Part shown: in pieces, positions 1-9,516 of the stretch | Numbering within the stretch: position 1 is the first letter of the stretch | Layout of the letters: each line of letters opens with the position of its first letter | Assembly (NCBI GenBank): GCA_945881985.1 | Contig: CAMCVL010000010.1 | Coordinates: forward strand, 1 to 46,024 | From: Rickettsia typhi | GTDB taxonomy: Bacteria > Pseudomonadota > Alphaproteobacteria > Rickettsiales > Deianiraeaceae | Direction of reading: 5' to 3' | Length of the DNA stretch: 46,024 nt | Translations under genes and position numbers: made by a program | The notes under the pieces: generated by a model | Databases searched by the model: none | What the model saw: only the letters and a program-made list of their open reading frames with translations | Told to the model about the DNA's origin: nothing

Positions 1-2
1 CA

Positions 3-3000
3 GGTGGAACAGGGACGGGAACAGGGGGAGCAAGCTCGGGCTCTCAAGGCACGGCACCAACACTAGCAAACAATGGCACGCCTCTAACAAACGACACAGA
101 GCAATCTAACGACATTCTAACCTACCTCCGCTTTAGCGAGCTCACATCCTACATCCAATCCTCCTCAATGGTTGATTGCAGCGGGGTGGTGGTGCAATCT
201 GATAGTAAAAATGGCAGATATATGAGTGATAATTTTTACGCCTACCCTAGGTCAATATTTGAAAACGGAGGTTTTTTGTCTCGCCGCAAAAAAGTAAACC
301 CCATAGCTCAAAAATACCTTGACTGCAGCTTTGGCAACAAGGCGGCAACATCACGCATTACAAATTATCCATTTGCATATTGTAATCAAAATGGAGAGTG
401 GTTCACCGAGGCTCAAATGTCATGCACAACAACTCAAGGCAGGCTCAATAATATTGCAATTATTAGCAACTGGTCAAAAAGCAATCCTTTGACAAGGGTG
501 GATGCAAACATTCAGGAGGCATCAACAATAACAAGACCTAGTCCAAGATACGAACATACAATGCAGGAGGTTGGCGGTAAGATATACATCTTTGGCGGCA
601 GAAGGCACAGCCTGCAGCACTCAAGCTACACTGCAGGTAAAAATGAAACATATCTTAACGATATAAACAACGAAAAAGTCTACGATACATTTAATTTTAT
701 GTACAATGACCTTGATGCATCTGGCAACAAAACTACTAACACAACAGTATTGGACACAAACACGCAAAGGTTTGCCATTAGGTCCGGCTCTTTAATGAAA
801 AAAATGCAGGACATGGACAGCTCCTACTACGATGTTTATCTTTATAGCCGTAGATTTAGCTCTGGCTACGAAGGACATGTAAGAAGAACTCCATATGCCG
901 GTATTAACCATAACTACGTTAGTCCTTATCTTGACCAAACAAGAATTAACTGGAACTTTAACGAAAGCTCTCCATATTTTAGCACTTTTGACGAGCTTTG
1001 GCAAGTTACTGGCTCCGATGCAAATTGGACAAAGCCAGTTTTTACAAAACTTACAATTACTGGCACTAAGCCATCTGGCAGATATGGACACTCAAGCACA
1101 ACTGACGGTGCAAAAATGTATATCTTTGGCGGCGTAGAGCTTGTTGATACAATTGCACCAGTTCTATCTTGCCTTGGTCCAGACGGTCCAAGCGGAGATA
1201 TAACAATGTTTTCAACCCCAGCAAACATGTTAGCCTGCATAGCCGACCCAGTGGATGACCCAACTACATCGGGACTCAAAACTCTTGACGGCTCCGCAAA
1301 TGGCACAAGTTGCAACAGTGGACAGTTGCAAAAACTATATGTAAGGCCCATCTACAAGCCCATAAATTACAGACTTAGTAATACATCTTTGCTTGGCTAC
1401 AGGGTGGTTAGCGACTCATATGTCAATAATAATGAAGCAGGTAAACCAAATACAAATACCAACTCCGGCTCATATAATCGTACTGAAAATGTTAACGATG
1501 AAAACGCTGAGTATCCATTTTTAATGACAGCTACAAACCACTTGCCTCTATTGATTTCAAGCGGCACATTTGCAGGCAAATATATGATGTCCAGAGAAAT
1601 GAGTCAATATGGCTCAATAGAACTATCCCCTTATTTGTCGTTTTCAATAGGCACGAATGGTAAGTATTCCCCTATGTATTCATATGCAGCTTCAACATCA
1701 ACCATGTCAAATATTACACCTTTGCCAGCAGCAATTAATCCTCTTTCTCTCTATTCTCAATCAGTGCAAAACAACGGCATAACAGTATCTCCTCTTGGAT
1801 TTGCTTTAAAAATGCCCTATTCTTACGAACAGTGTGTGGCAATTGTCTATGGCTCACAAAAAAATAAATATCTAAATGACATCTGGGAATACAGCCCGGG
1901 TACAAACACTTGGCTAAAACTTACAAGCGGTACGGGTCCAAAAGCTAGAAGAAACAGCGGCATTTTTTACTTTGACAACTATATCTTTATTTTTGGCGGA
2001 ATAGGCGAGGATGGTAAATCACTAAACGACTTTTGGGCTTTTAACAAAAGAGACTCAAGCTGGACAAACATGGCTGCAAACGACAGAGCTTTTGCAAACA
2101 ATACAACCATCCATGTCTATGCAAACAAAGCATACATCTCTCCGGCAAATGGCAGTAACAAGATATATGTTTTTAATCTTGAAAATCAGCAATGGTCAAC
2201 CATCACCCCATCTGGATTACCTACTTACAAAGCATCGGACTATCGTAATACAGCTAGCGGTATTTACACAAAAACCTATACCGATGTTAATGGCTCGGCG
2301 GTAAATTTGATGCAGACAAGCAAAGCTTTAACTTGTAGTAGTTTTAAATCTGACGAGCAAGCCAATGTTATTGACAAACTTACTCCTATGTATGTTGGTT
2401 CAAAAAGTTTTGTGTCTTCTTTTGGCGACAGACCTTTTAGAGATGGCTATGGTTGCAGCCAGTCAAGATGGCTTAATCTTTCAACCACATCGCCTTTGAT
2501 AACTAGTATAAATTTAACAAATATTTTTCCTGTTACATATTACGGTGCAATCAGTAAAAATCTTGGTGACTTTACTTTTTTTTATAACGATTATCTTCTT
2601 GCCTGTACTACGGGTAGTTGTTCTTATACAAATCCAACTAAAACTGTTACAAAATCTGACTACATCACAAAAATGACTCAAAGAAAACAAAGTCACTTGT
2701 TTTTATCGCCCTACATTAACCTTGATGGAATCAATTTGGAATACAACACGGTTGACGAGAATTATCTGCCTAAGACTTTGGATTTTTCAAAATTTTTCAA
2801 TGAAGATTCGGACAATAGCCAAAACTCTAAAAATCAATATCAAATGATTGGCTACGGGGACAATCTTTTGCTTATTAACAAGGGTATACCGATGGTATCC
2901 TTTTTAAACCTCTTAACATCCCGCAACTCTGGCATATACTTTTTAAACCCAGACATATTTGCCGGCGATGTTTATAACTACAATATTACAAATGATACAG

Positions 3001-3854
3001 TTACAAAAATTACCTCATCAAAAAACTATCTACCGGGTGCCCGTAATTATTTAATTGATAAAAAAACTGAGGCACTTAGCATTCAATCTTCCTTTCAGGC
3101 GTTTTTACAAAATTACGAAGCTTACCCAGCTCCTGAGTATGTATTTAAAAGAACTAAAACGGCGAACTGTCAAACAACTTCCTCAGTGGATAATTATTAC
3201 TGTATGCGAGCAAGTGGTGCACAGGTTGTTCAGCTTACAGGGCAAGATAACACCGTCATATCGTACAACTACGGTGAAAGAAACGCAAGATTAACTGATT
3301 TTACACACGCATCTTGCAAAACTCCGGGATACTGCCTGCGTACCGCAATGTATAAAATTGAGGATGCCAAAGCAGGAGAATACTACCTACCAAAGCAAAA
3401 TGGAGCTACTGGCATAGGTACAAGAACCTACAATTCAACCCCTGTTATGAGTGTAGATGGTGCTTCAGGATCGGTTATTACCGGAGATCAATTTTCAAAT
3501 ATGTTAAAAAAGTTACAAACAACAACATTTACCGCCTACTTAAAATCAATATCCGCAACGACCGACACCCTTAACAAGTCAATGATAAATGCACCTTTTT
3601 TTGATGGCAATGCAATAGCCGCTGTAAAGGTTGGCACTTTAAATGGAGCTGATAGATACAGGGCATTTAGCTTTGGCGGCTATTATTTACACGAAAACTT
3701 TAGCTTTGGGCTTGGTAGCACTCTTGAGCCACTTGGTATAATGAATGGTCTTTTTACTTACCCTGACACATTTTTTTCCTACAATCCTATTAAGGGCGGC
3801 ATGGCATTTTCTGTAGTAACTCACAATGATGTCTATGCACTTAGCACAGATTAA
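3..3854 (+). CDS. Large surface protein with dispersed Kelch motifs (5'-truncated by window edge)
   Basis: The reading frame is open from the first bases of the window, so the ATG at 168 is internal and the true start lies outside. At least 1283 residues remain. The first visible residues are a Gly/Thr/Ser-rich low-complexity stretch (GTGTGGASSGSQ), typical of a linker. Kelch-type motifs (aromatic/hydrophobic run followed by FGG) occur near 560-600 (KIYIFGGR), 1105-1135 (KMYIFGGVE) and 1970-2000 (YIFIFGGIGEDG), with the matching strand LNDIWEYSPGTNTWLKL near 1870-1920. Kelch units normally recur about every 50 residues in a beta-propeller; here they are separated by long inserts, so the fold may be an irregular propeller or several. 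The composition (many Asn, Ser, Thr, Tyr, few Lys-rich helices) suits a secreted or surface beta-rich protein. Function is unknown; adhesion or host interaction is inference. The next plus-strand gene is 600 bp away. Confidence 0.85.
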   Translation, partial: GGTGTGTGGASSGSQGTAPTLANNGTPLTNDTEQSNDILTYLRFSELTSYIQSSSMVDCSGVVVQSDSKNGRYMSDNFYAYPRSIFENGGFLSRRKKVNPIAQKYLDCSFGNKAATSRITNYPFAYCNQNGEWFTEAQMSCTTTQGRLNNIAIISNWSKSNPLTRVDANIQEASTITRPSPRYEHTMQEVGGKIYIFGGRRHSLQHSSYTAGKNETYLNDINNEKVYDTFNFMYNDLDASGNKTTNTTVLDTNTQRFAIRSGSLMKKMQDMDSSYYDVYLYSRRFSSGYEGHVRRTPYAGINHNYVSPYLDQTRINWNFNESSPYFSTFDELWQVTGSDANWTKPVFTKLTITGTKPSGRYGHSSTTDGAKMYIFGGVELVDTIAPVLSCLGPDGPSGDITMFSTPANMLACIADPVDDPTTSGLKTLDGSANGTSCNSGQLQKLYVRPIYKPINYRLSNTSLLGYRVVSDSYVNNNEAGKPNTNTNSGSYNRTENVNDENAEYPFLMTATNHLPLLISSGTFAGKYMMSREMSQYGSIELSPYLSFSIGTNGKYSPMYSYAASTSTMSNITPLPAAINPLSLYSQSVQNNGITVSPLGFALKMPYSYEQCVAIVYGSQKNKYLNDIWEYSPGTNTWLKLTSGTGPKARRNSGIFYFDNYIFIFGGIGEDGKSLNDFWAFNKRDSSWTNMAANDRAFANNTTIHVYANKAYISPANGSNKIYVFNLENQQWSTITPSGLPTYKASDYRNTASGIYTKTYTDVNGSAVNLMQTSKALTCSSFKSDEQANVIDKLTPMYVGSKSFVSSFGDRPFRDGYGCSQSRWLNLSTTSPLITSINLTNIFPVTYYGAISKNLGDFTFFYNDYLLACTTGSCSYTNPTKTVTKSDYITKMTQRKQSHLFLSPYINLDGINLEYNTVDENYLPKTLDFSKFFNEDSDNSQNSKNQYQMIGYGDNLLLINKGIPMVSFLNLLTSRNSGIYFLNPDIFAGDVYNYNITNDTVTKITSSKNYLPGARNYLIDKKTEALSIQSSFQAFLQNYEAYPAPEYVFKRTKTANCQTTSSVDNYYCMRASGAQVVQLTGQDNTVISYNYGERNARLTDFTHASCKTPGYCLRTAMYKIEDAKAGEYYLPKQNGATGIGTRTYNSTPVMSVDGASGSVITGDQFSNMLKKLQTTTFTAYLKSISATTDTLNKSMINAPFFDGNAIAAVKVGTLNGADRYRAFSFGGYYLHENFSFGLGSTLEPLGIMNGLFTYPDTFFSYNPIKGGMAFSVVTHNDVYALSTD

Positions 3855-4453
3855 CATTCTGTCAAAATACAATTCAATTTGTTCTTTGATATAACTGTAA
3901 AATAGAGGTTGCTACAACTGCAATTGCAAAATATTTCTTTGCATCTTTATAAAATATCCAAGTGATTCGGTAAAACGACGCCCATTCTCCTGCTTAGAAA
4001 CTAATTAGGCAAAGTTACTATAAAGCACTTTGTACAAATGCAGACTCCTTATTTAACGATTACAATCTACAAATATTTTGCTAAAATCTTCATCTGAAAT
4101 TTTTAAAATTAGATCATATCTGTTTTTGTAATTATCTTTGTTTATAGCTTGTTTTTGGGGAATGTAGAATGAAGTTTTCTATGACAATGTTATTAAAATG
4201 CAATAAAATAAAAAAAATGCTTAACAAAAAAAAGACAATAATAATAAATTACAATATAATATTCTATTTATAGATTGTGAATATTTTTTTAAAATAAAGA
4301 ATTGCTTTTTATTTTAAAAATTTTATATAGCAAAGCTATAAAGTAATATGTAATATATAGAATTTTTTTTAATAACTTATATTATATAATATAAATTTTA
4401 TATATTACAATTGATTTATTAGTGTTATTAAAACTTTATTTGTAATTATTTAT
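3855..4453. other. Gene-free AT-rich interval
   Basis: No convincing ORF or tRNA is visible on either strand. The second half (about 4200-4453) is extremely AT-rich and contains many TATA-like strings, so a promoter for the gene at 4454 probably lies here, but no single pair of -35/-10 boxes stands out. Confidence 0.5.
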
Positions 4454-5167
4454 ATGAGTAAGAAAAGTACAACAAAAATTAATGCTGTTATTAAAAAAAA
4501 ATGCACTTGTGATGTAAATCAAGATATGTGCAAGTTGCATTGCAAGCTTAAGCTAAAGGCAAAATGCAAACACAAATCTATCTTACATACCTCAAGTTCA
4601 AGCTCAATTGTTGTAAACGAAGGAGTTATGGATTTTACTAAGAAAAATAAAAAAAATCTCACAAAGACAATTCTTAAAGGTGCAAGCAAAGGTAAAAAAG
4701 GAATATTAAAAGATCAATCCTTGTATGACTTAAAAAAAGAGAGAGGTAGAACTTGCAAACAGGAGCAAAATTCTTCAGACCGCATTTTGGAGAATTACAA
4801 CATAACAAAAGATTTAATTAGAGAACAAAATAAAACCTACAACGATGGGATTATGCGTTATGGCTTTGACCGTCAAAAATTACCAGCAATATTAAGTTTG
4901 CAACCAAAGGTAAAAACAGATGAATCAACTCCCGAAACAAGATTGTGGCGTGCAGTTGTAATGCAAGCAATGTTTGATATAGCATCGGTTGCAAAAAGAG
5001 GTAGCTGTAAGGCGGCAAAGTTTTCAGCCGAGCAGTGGATTGACTTATCAAATCCAAACTTTATACTAGTTTGCAGGCTGGCGTTACTTGATCCAGTTTT
5101 AGTCTACAATAGGTCTCGCAGCGTTGTGTCGTTAAGGGATTTGGAGCTATTTTTTAAAAATTGCTAA
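4454..5167 (+). CDS. Unknown protein: Cys/Lys-rich head, phage-associated-like C-terminal domain
   Basis: The protein has 237 residues, starts at ATG and has no signal peptide or membrane segment. Residues 1-40 are strongly basic and hold five cysteines (C17, C19, C26, C30, C38) plus histidines, a possible metal-binding cluster. Residues 60-110 are Lys-rich and probably disordered. The C-terminal part, from about residue 158 (ETRLWRAVVMQAMFD), resembles from memory a small domain found in many alphaproteobacterial phage-linked proteins, which has a WRAVILQA-like helix, then a W near a loop, then an (F)xxVCxLAxLDPxYV-like end; here these read QWIDLSN and LVCRLALLDPVLVYN. That match is recalled, not computed. 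It stands alone, with a 600-bp AT-rich stretch before it and the convergent secretin gene after it. DNA or RNA binding is plausible from charge only. Confidence 0.75.
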   Translation: MSKKSTTKINAVIKKKCTCDVNQDMCKLHCKLKLKAKCKHKSILHTSSSSSIVVNEGVMDFTKKNKKNLTKTILKGASKGKKGILKDQSLYDLKKERGRTCKQEQNSSDRILENYNITKDLIREQNKTYNDGIMRYGFDRQKLPAILSLQPKVKTDESTPETRLWRAVVMQAMFDIASVAKRGSCKAAKFSAEQWIDLSNPNFILVCRLALLDPVLVYNRSRSVVSLRDLELFFKNC

Positions 5168-5470
5168 TAAAACATATTAAAAAAAATCCATTACTGGCCT
5201 TTTGGACGCAATACATTATCATCTATACTTTTTGCCTTGCGTCTGTAAAAAGATATTTGTATTGAGGTTGCGATATTAATATCAACAACCACTTCAAATA
5301 TTAGGATGTCAAAGCATTTTGCAATCTTCAGTTTAATATCGCAAAAATATCATCAAATTTTACAATTAAATGATTGGTAATGTAGAGTGAGAGTTATTTA
5401 GTTTATATAGTTTGTTTTTATATTGATGAAGGTATAATTTATAAATTATAAATTGAATTTTGCGCTAACA
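5168..5470. other. Intergenic interval between convergent genes
   Basis: No gene is seen. It separates the end of the 237-residue protein gene from the end of the minus-strand secretin gene and contains one AT-rich inverted repeat. Confidence 0.5.
5262..5297. repeat. Inverted repeat around a 12-bp palindrome
   Basis: The core GATATTAATATC (5272-5283) is a perfect palindrome. It is extended by GGTTG on the left and CAACC on the right, and further by TTGA/TTCAA with small bulges. It lies between two convergent genes, where a bidirectional transcription stop would be expected, but no T-run follows it, so its role as a terminator is uncertain. Confidence 0.4.
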
Positions 5471-7213
5471 TTATTTTAGTAGCATTTTAAGTTTTTCATC
5501 TTTTTTGTAAGTTTGAGTATTGTCATTGTTTAAAATTGTTGCTTTTACAAAGATTACCGTTTCGGTATTTGTCTTTTGGCTTGACTTGTACTTAAACAAA
5601 TGCCCAAGTAGAGGTATTGAGGAGAAAAATGGAACACCGTTTTCAACCTCACTTGTCAACTCCTCTGTAAAACCACCCAAAACCATAATGCCGCCAGATT
5701 TAATTTTCATTACAGAATCAAGCTCTTTTTTGCTAACAACTGGTATAAGATTAGTTATTGATTCGGTAGCACTAGATCCCGAAGTAGATGAATTAGTTTT
5801 AACTGTAGACAAGAATGATGCAGCTGGGTCTTTTGCCCATTTTGTCTCGTCAGTAGATGATAGAGATGGCTTGACATTAAGTGTAATTTCTTTTGTATCT
5901 GGGTTTGCAACGGCTTGCAAACTTAGTATAATACCTATTGGAATGCTCTTAATTTTACTAGATACAACAATTGGTATTGCGGGGTTAGATATGCCAGCGG
6001 TGCCAGCTGCAGTAAATTGATTTTGAAGCGATGGAGTGAGCTCAAAGAAGATTTTATTTTCAGCAAAAGACAAAACTGCTTTTTGATTATTCACAACATT
6101 GATTCTTGGGCTTGAAACAACCCTTGCAGAGCCAAATTGTTGCAACAGGTTTATTGCAGCAGTCATGTTTGTAGGGCCTGTTTTTGTAAAGCTTGTGGTA
6201 AAAAAACTACCACCACCTGCTCCAGTTGGCATGCCAAATGGCATTTTTACAAGCGATGATGTATTTTTACCTATGGCATTATTGTTTTCAAATGTTATGC
6301 CAGCTTTAAAGCTATCGTCTAAAGTAAGACTAACAAGGCTAACCTCAACAAGTATCTGGGTCATGGCGTATTTTTTGATTTCCTCAATATATTCGGCAAC
6401 GGACTCGTGAGCTACAGATGTTGCGTTAACAGTGACTATGCCAGCCTGCTTATTTAAATTAAAACTTGCCCCTTCGTGACCCGCAAGAACCTGCTTTAGT
6501 CCCTTTTCAAAAGAGCTCCAAACAGACCACTCGCTATTATTAGAAAGAGAACTTGAGGCACTGACTCCGCTTGAACCAGTATTGGCGTCACCAGAGCCAG
6601 AAAAACTGCTTTGCACGCCAAAACTTTCGCTACCTGTTTTTGTTGTATCCAACAGAGTTATTATGTAGTTTTTTGTATATGGTTTGTCTATTTCAAATCT
6701 TACTATATCGCTTTCAATAGTGTATCTAAGTCCGGAATTGCGGCAAATTAATTTAAAAACATCGTTTAATTTTTTGTTTTTTACAGATATTAAAACATTT
6801 GTCTCAATTTTAGGGTCAACCTCAATATCTATGCCATATGTGTCTGCTATATCGGCAAGAGCATCCTTTACCGGAACCTCAGAACTTAGGCTAAAACTAA
6901 TTTTTTTGTTTAACAATGGTGCAAGCTCGCTAAGATTACTGTTTTTAATTGGTTCTGGCTCTACTTGTGGCTCTGCAAAGCTTGGAACTGACTCTCTTGA
7001 ATCCTGATCTTCCGAGAAGTATTCAAGAGCCTGATTATAAAGTTTTTTTCTTTGGCAGTATGAGTAGATTTTGGCATTGTTAGCATTTTGCTTTTTTTGC
7101 AGCAATTTGTCGCAGTATTGAGAGTTTTTATCATCGTTTTTAGATGAATTGCCACATCCGAAAACAAAAAGAATCATTAGCATGATGGTAATTTTTTGCA
7201 GCAACTTAACCAT
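5471..7213 (-). CDS. Secretin (PilQ/MshL/GspD superfamily), probable lipoprotein
   Basis: This is a secretin: an outer-membrane multimeric gate used by type IV pilus, type II or related secretion machines. With the ATG at 7213 it has 580 residues and begins with a lipoprotein-like signal (hydrophobic run ending VFGC, C20). An ATG at 7270 would add 19 residues and has an AGG about 7 nt upstream, so the start is not settled. Residues about 75-175 form an STN/secretin N-domain. A Ser/Gly-rich linker follows, then a second N-domain (IVTVNATSVAHESVAEYI) and the secretin core from about 290. Signature pieces are SARVVSSPRINVVNNQKA, GGIMVLGGFTEE and VPFFSSIPLLGHLFK near the C-terminus. No pilin, prepilin peptidase, assembly ATPase or inner-membrane platform gene is in the window, so its partner system is unknown. 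Confidence 0.9.
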   Translation of the reverse strand: MVKLLQKITIMLMILFVFGCGNSSKNDDKNSQYCDKLLQKKQNANNAKIYSYCQRKKLYNQALEYFSEDQDSRESVPSFAEPQVEPEPIKNSNLSELAPLLNKKISFSLSSEVPVKDALADIADTYGIDIEVDPKIETNVLISVKNKKLNDVFKLICRNSGLRYTIESDIVRFEIDKPYTKNYIITLLDTTKTGSESFGVQSSFSGSGDANTGSSGVSASSSLSNNSEWSVWSSFEKGLKQVLAGHEGASFNLNKQAGIVTVNATSVAHESVAEYIEEIKKYAMTQILVEVSLVSLTLDDSFKAGITFENNNAIGKNTSSLVKMPFGMPTGAGGGSFFTTSFTKTGPTNMTAAINLLQQFGSARVVSSPRINVVNNQKAVLSFAENKIFFELTPSLQNQFTAAGTAGISNPAIPIVVSSKIKSIPIGIILSLQAVANPDTKEITLNVKPSLSSTDETKWAKDPAASFLSTVKTNSSTSGSSATESITNLIPVVSKKELDSVMKIKSGGIMVLGGFTEELTSEVENGVPFFSSIPLLGHLFKYKSSQKTNTETVIFVKATILNNDNTQTYKKDEKLKMLLK

Positions 7214-7614
7214 ATGAATAAAACGCAGCATAAAAATCACACAAAAGCCACCTAGGCCTATTAACAACATATCAAAACCTGCAAAACCTCCTATTTTACA
7301 TTAACAAACATTACCAGATTCAATTTAAATTAAAGCTGATAATAAACTTACTTTTGTTATTAGCTATAATTTAAAAAATAAAAATCAAGTTATTTATTTA
7401 TTGGCAAATCAAAGTCAAAAATACTAAATCCAGATTGATACTAAAAGACATAGCAAAAGGCACTTAGCAAAGGTTTGGATTTTTTTACTATTAAAAATAT
7501 TATTTTACTAAACTTGTTAAATATGCGATAGATAATCAATTTATCTTGCTATTAAACAAAATATCTTTTAGGTTAGGTTGTGTATTTAGCTTTGTAAAAA
7601 TTTATATCAATCAA
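7214..7614. other. Divergent intergenic region
   Basis: This AT-rich stretch lies between the divergently transcribed secretin and EamA transporter genes and must carry both promoters. No strong boxes were recognised. Parts of it can be read as N-terminal extensions (TTG at 7546 for the transporter, ATG at 7270 for the secretin); I judged the extensions less likely than the internal ATGs. Confidence 0.4.
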
Positions 7615-8541
7615 ATGTTGAAGTTTCGCAGTGATGCACTGGTAAATGCAATACTTTTTACCACTCTATCAATTACATGGGGTTTTACATGGTTTTGCGG
7701 GAGGTGGCAAATTAACAATACAATTTTGCCAGAATTTGCTGTTTGCTACAGATTTTTAATTGCATCGTTATGTATTTTTGCTTTTTTACTAATCAAAAGA
7801 GGTTTGAATTCCTTTAAGATTTCAAAAGAAGACTTTAGGCTTGCCTTTATTTATTCTGGATTTTCCTTCTCGGTGAACTTTATACTTTTTTATTACGCCG
7901 CCTTGCATTTTGTTACGGGTTTTAGTGCGGTTATCTTTTCATTTAGCATTATATTTAGCTATTTGATTGGCAATTGGTTTTTTGATTTTAAACGCTCCCT
8001 TGGAATAAAGCTTTATCTTTCGGTAATACTTGGTATAGCTGGGCTTGTCTTTGTAATGTTTCCAAGTCTTGCGTCAATACACAATCTAAACTCAGCAATT
8101 AAAGGTGCTATACTTTGTTTTGCTGCAACGCTATCTTTTTCCATTGGAGCGGTTTTATACGAAAGTAAAGCAAAAACCCTAAAACCAGATATTGTTTTAA
8201 TGTTTTTTTGGTGTCTTGTGATTGGCTCTTGCTGGTCTTTTGTTTTTGGTACAATTCATAGCCTTGTGGACGACAAGCCAATAGTTTTAATGCCAGATTT
8301 TAATATAAACTTTATCATAACAATTTTGTATCTTGCGATACCATCAAGCACAATTGGGTACTTATGTTTTACGGCTTTAATTAATAGAATTGGCTCGGTT
8401 AAGGCATCCTATTCAAGCCTTGTTTCGCCGGTGATTGCAATAATTGTTTCCTCTTTTCTTGAAGGTTATAAAATTGGTGTCTATACTTTAATTGGTATTA
8501 TATTTATATCCTGTAGTAAATTTGTTATGTTTGCAAAGTAA
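7615..8541 (+). CDS. EamA/DMT-family permease
   Basis: This is an inner-membrane transporter of the drug/metabolite superfamily (EamA), with about 10 predicted transmembrane helices in two homologous halves. With the ATG at 7615 the protein has 308 residues, the usual size (about 300). A TTG at 7546 would add 23 residues with no support. The first half begins LVNAILFTTLSITWGFTWF, and the second starts near IKGAILCFAATLSFSIGAVL and contains the typical late motif SVKASYSSLVSPVIAIIVS. Related permeases in Rickettsiales import host metabolites such as S-adenosylmethionine or export amino acids; the substrate cannot be read from sequence. It lies 27 bp upstream of nadA on the same strand and may be co-transcribed. 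Confidence 0.88.
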   Translation: MLKFRSDALVNAILFTTLSITWGFTWFCGRWQINNTILPEFAVCYRFLIASLCIFAFLLIKRGLNSFKISKEDFRLAFIYSGFSFSVNFILFYYAALHFVTGFSAVIFSFSIIFSYLIGNWFFDFKRSLGIKLYLSVILGIAGLVFVMFPSLASIHNLNSAIKGAILCFAATLSFSIGAVLYESKAKTLKPDIVLMFFWCLVIGSCWSFVFGTIHSLVDDKPIVLMPDFNINFIITILYLAIPSSTIGYLCFTALINRIGSVKASYSSLVSPVIAIIVSSFLEGYKIGVYTLIGIIFISCSKFVMFAK

Positions 8542-8568
8542 CTTTTTTATCATTTGTCAATTTTTAAC

Positions 8569-9516
8569 ATGCTATCCAACAATCAATTAAAAGCCGAAAT
8601 TACAGAGTTAAAAAAGCAAAAAAATGCTGTAATTCTTGCCCATTACTATCAAATTGACGAGATTCAGGAGGTAGCAGACTTTATAGGAGATTCTCTTGAG
8701 CTTGCAAAAAAAGCACAAAATACAGATGCAGATGTTATAGCCTTTTGCGGTGTTAAGTTTATGGCAGAAACTGCAAAGATACTAAATCCTTCAAAAACAG
8801 TTATCTTGCCCGATTTAAACGCCGGCTGCTCGCTTGAAAGCTCATGTAGACCAGCTCAATTTGCAGCTTTTCGTAGCAAATATCCACAGGCGGTTGCAAT
8901 TACATACATCAATTGTTCTGCCGAGATAAAAGCCCTTTCGGACATTATTTGCACCTCTTCCAATGCCGATAAAATTATAGCATCCGTGCCAAAAGACAAG
9001 CAAATTATTTTTGCACCAGACAAAAACCTTGGGGCATATCTTAGTCGTCAAACCGGCAGGGAGATGATATTGTGGGACGGAGCATGTATAGTTCACGAGA
9101 CATTCTCGCTAAAGGAGCTTATCAATCTAAAAACACGCAATCAAGATGCCTTGGTTATTGCCCATCCAGAATGCACTCAAGACCTACTTGACGAGGCTGA
9201 TTTTACAGGCTCAACATCAAAGCTTCTAAGTTTTGTTACGCAAAATTTAGATTGCAAAAAATTTATTGTTTTAACCGAGCCGGGCATATTGTACAAAATG
9301 CGTCTTGCAAGACCAGATGCGGAGTTTTTAACCGTCCCTGGCCTTCAAAAGGACAGTCCAGACTGCATAAATTGCAACAACTGCCCTTTTATGAAGCTCA
9401 ATACCCTAGAATCCCTCCATTCCGCCTTGCTAAACCTAAGCCCGCAAATTGAACTCTCGGGTCAATTAATAGACAAAGCAAAGGCATCGCTTTTAAACAT
9501 GCTTGCCATAGCTTAA
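8569..9516 (+). CDS. nadA: Quinolinate synthase A
   Basis: NadA condenses iminoaspartate with dihydroxyacetone phosphate to quinolinate in de novo NAD synthesis, using a [4Fe-4S] cluster. The product is 315 residues from the ATG at 8569; a TTG at 8554 would add five. The family substrate motif AHYYQ is at residues 24-28. The likely cluster cysteines are C87 (NAGCSLE), C173 (GACIVHE) and C272 in the CxxCxxC group at 266-272. This matches the three conserved positions of the family, so the enzyme looks intact. Its partner nadB is present at 21984-23807 but on the other strand and about 12 kb away, and nadC is not in the window. The gene follows the EamA permease closely. Confidence 0.96.
   Translation: MLSNNQLKAEITELKKQKNAVILAHYYQIDEIQEVADFIGDSLELAKKAQNTDADVIAFCGVKFMAETAKILNPSKTVILPDLNAGCSLESSCRPAQFAAFRSKYPQAVAITYINCSAEIKALSDIICTSSNADKIIASVPKDKQIIFAPDKNLGAYLSRQTGREMILWDGACIVHETFSLKELINLKTRNQDALVIAHPECTQDLLDEADFTGSTSKLLSFVTQNLDCKKFIVLTEPGILYKMRLARPDAEFLTVPGLQKDSPDCINCNNCPFMKLNTLESLHSALLNLSPQIELSGQLIDKAKASLLNMLAIA

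Noticed and set aside
168-3854. ATG at 168 as the start of the Kelch-motif protein
   Set aside because: The same frame is open to the left edge with a protein-like composition (Gly/Thr-rich linker), so the gene begins outside the window.
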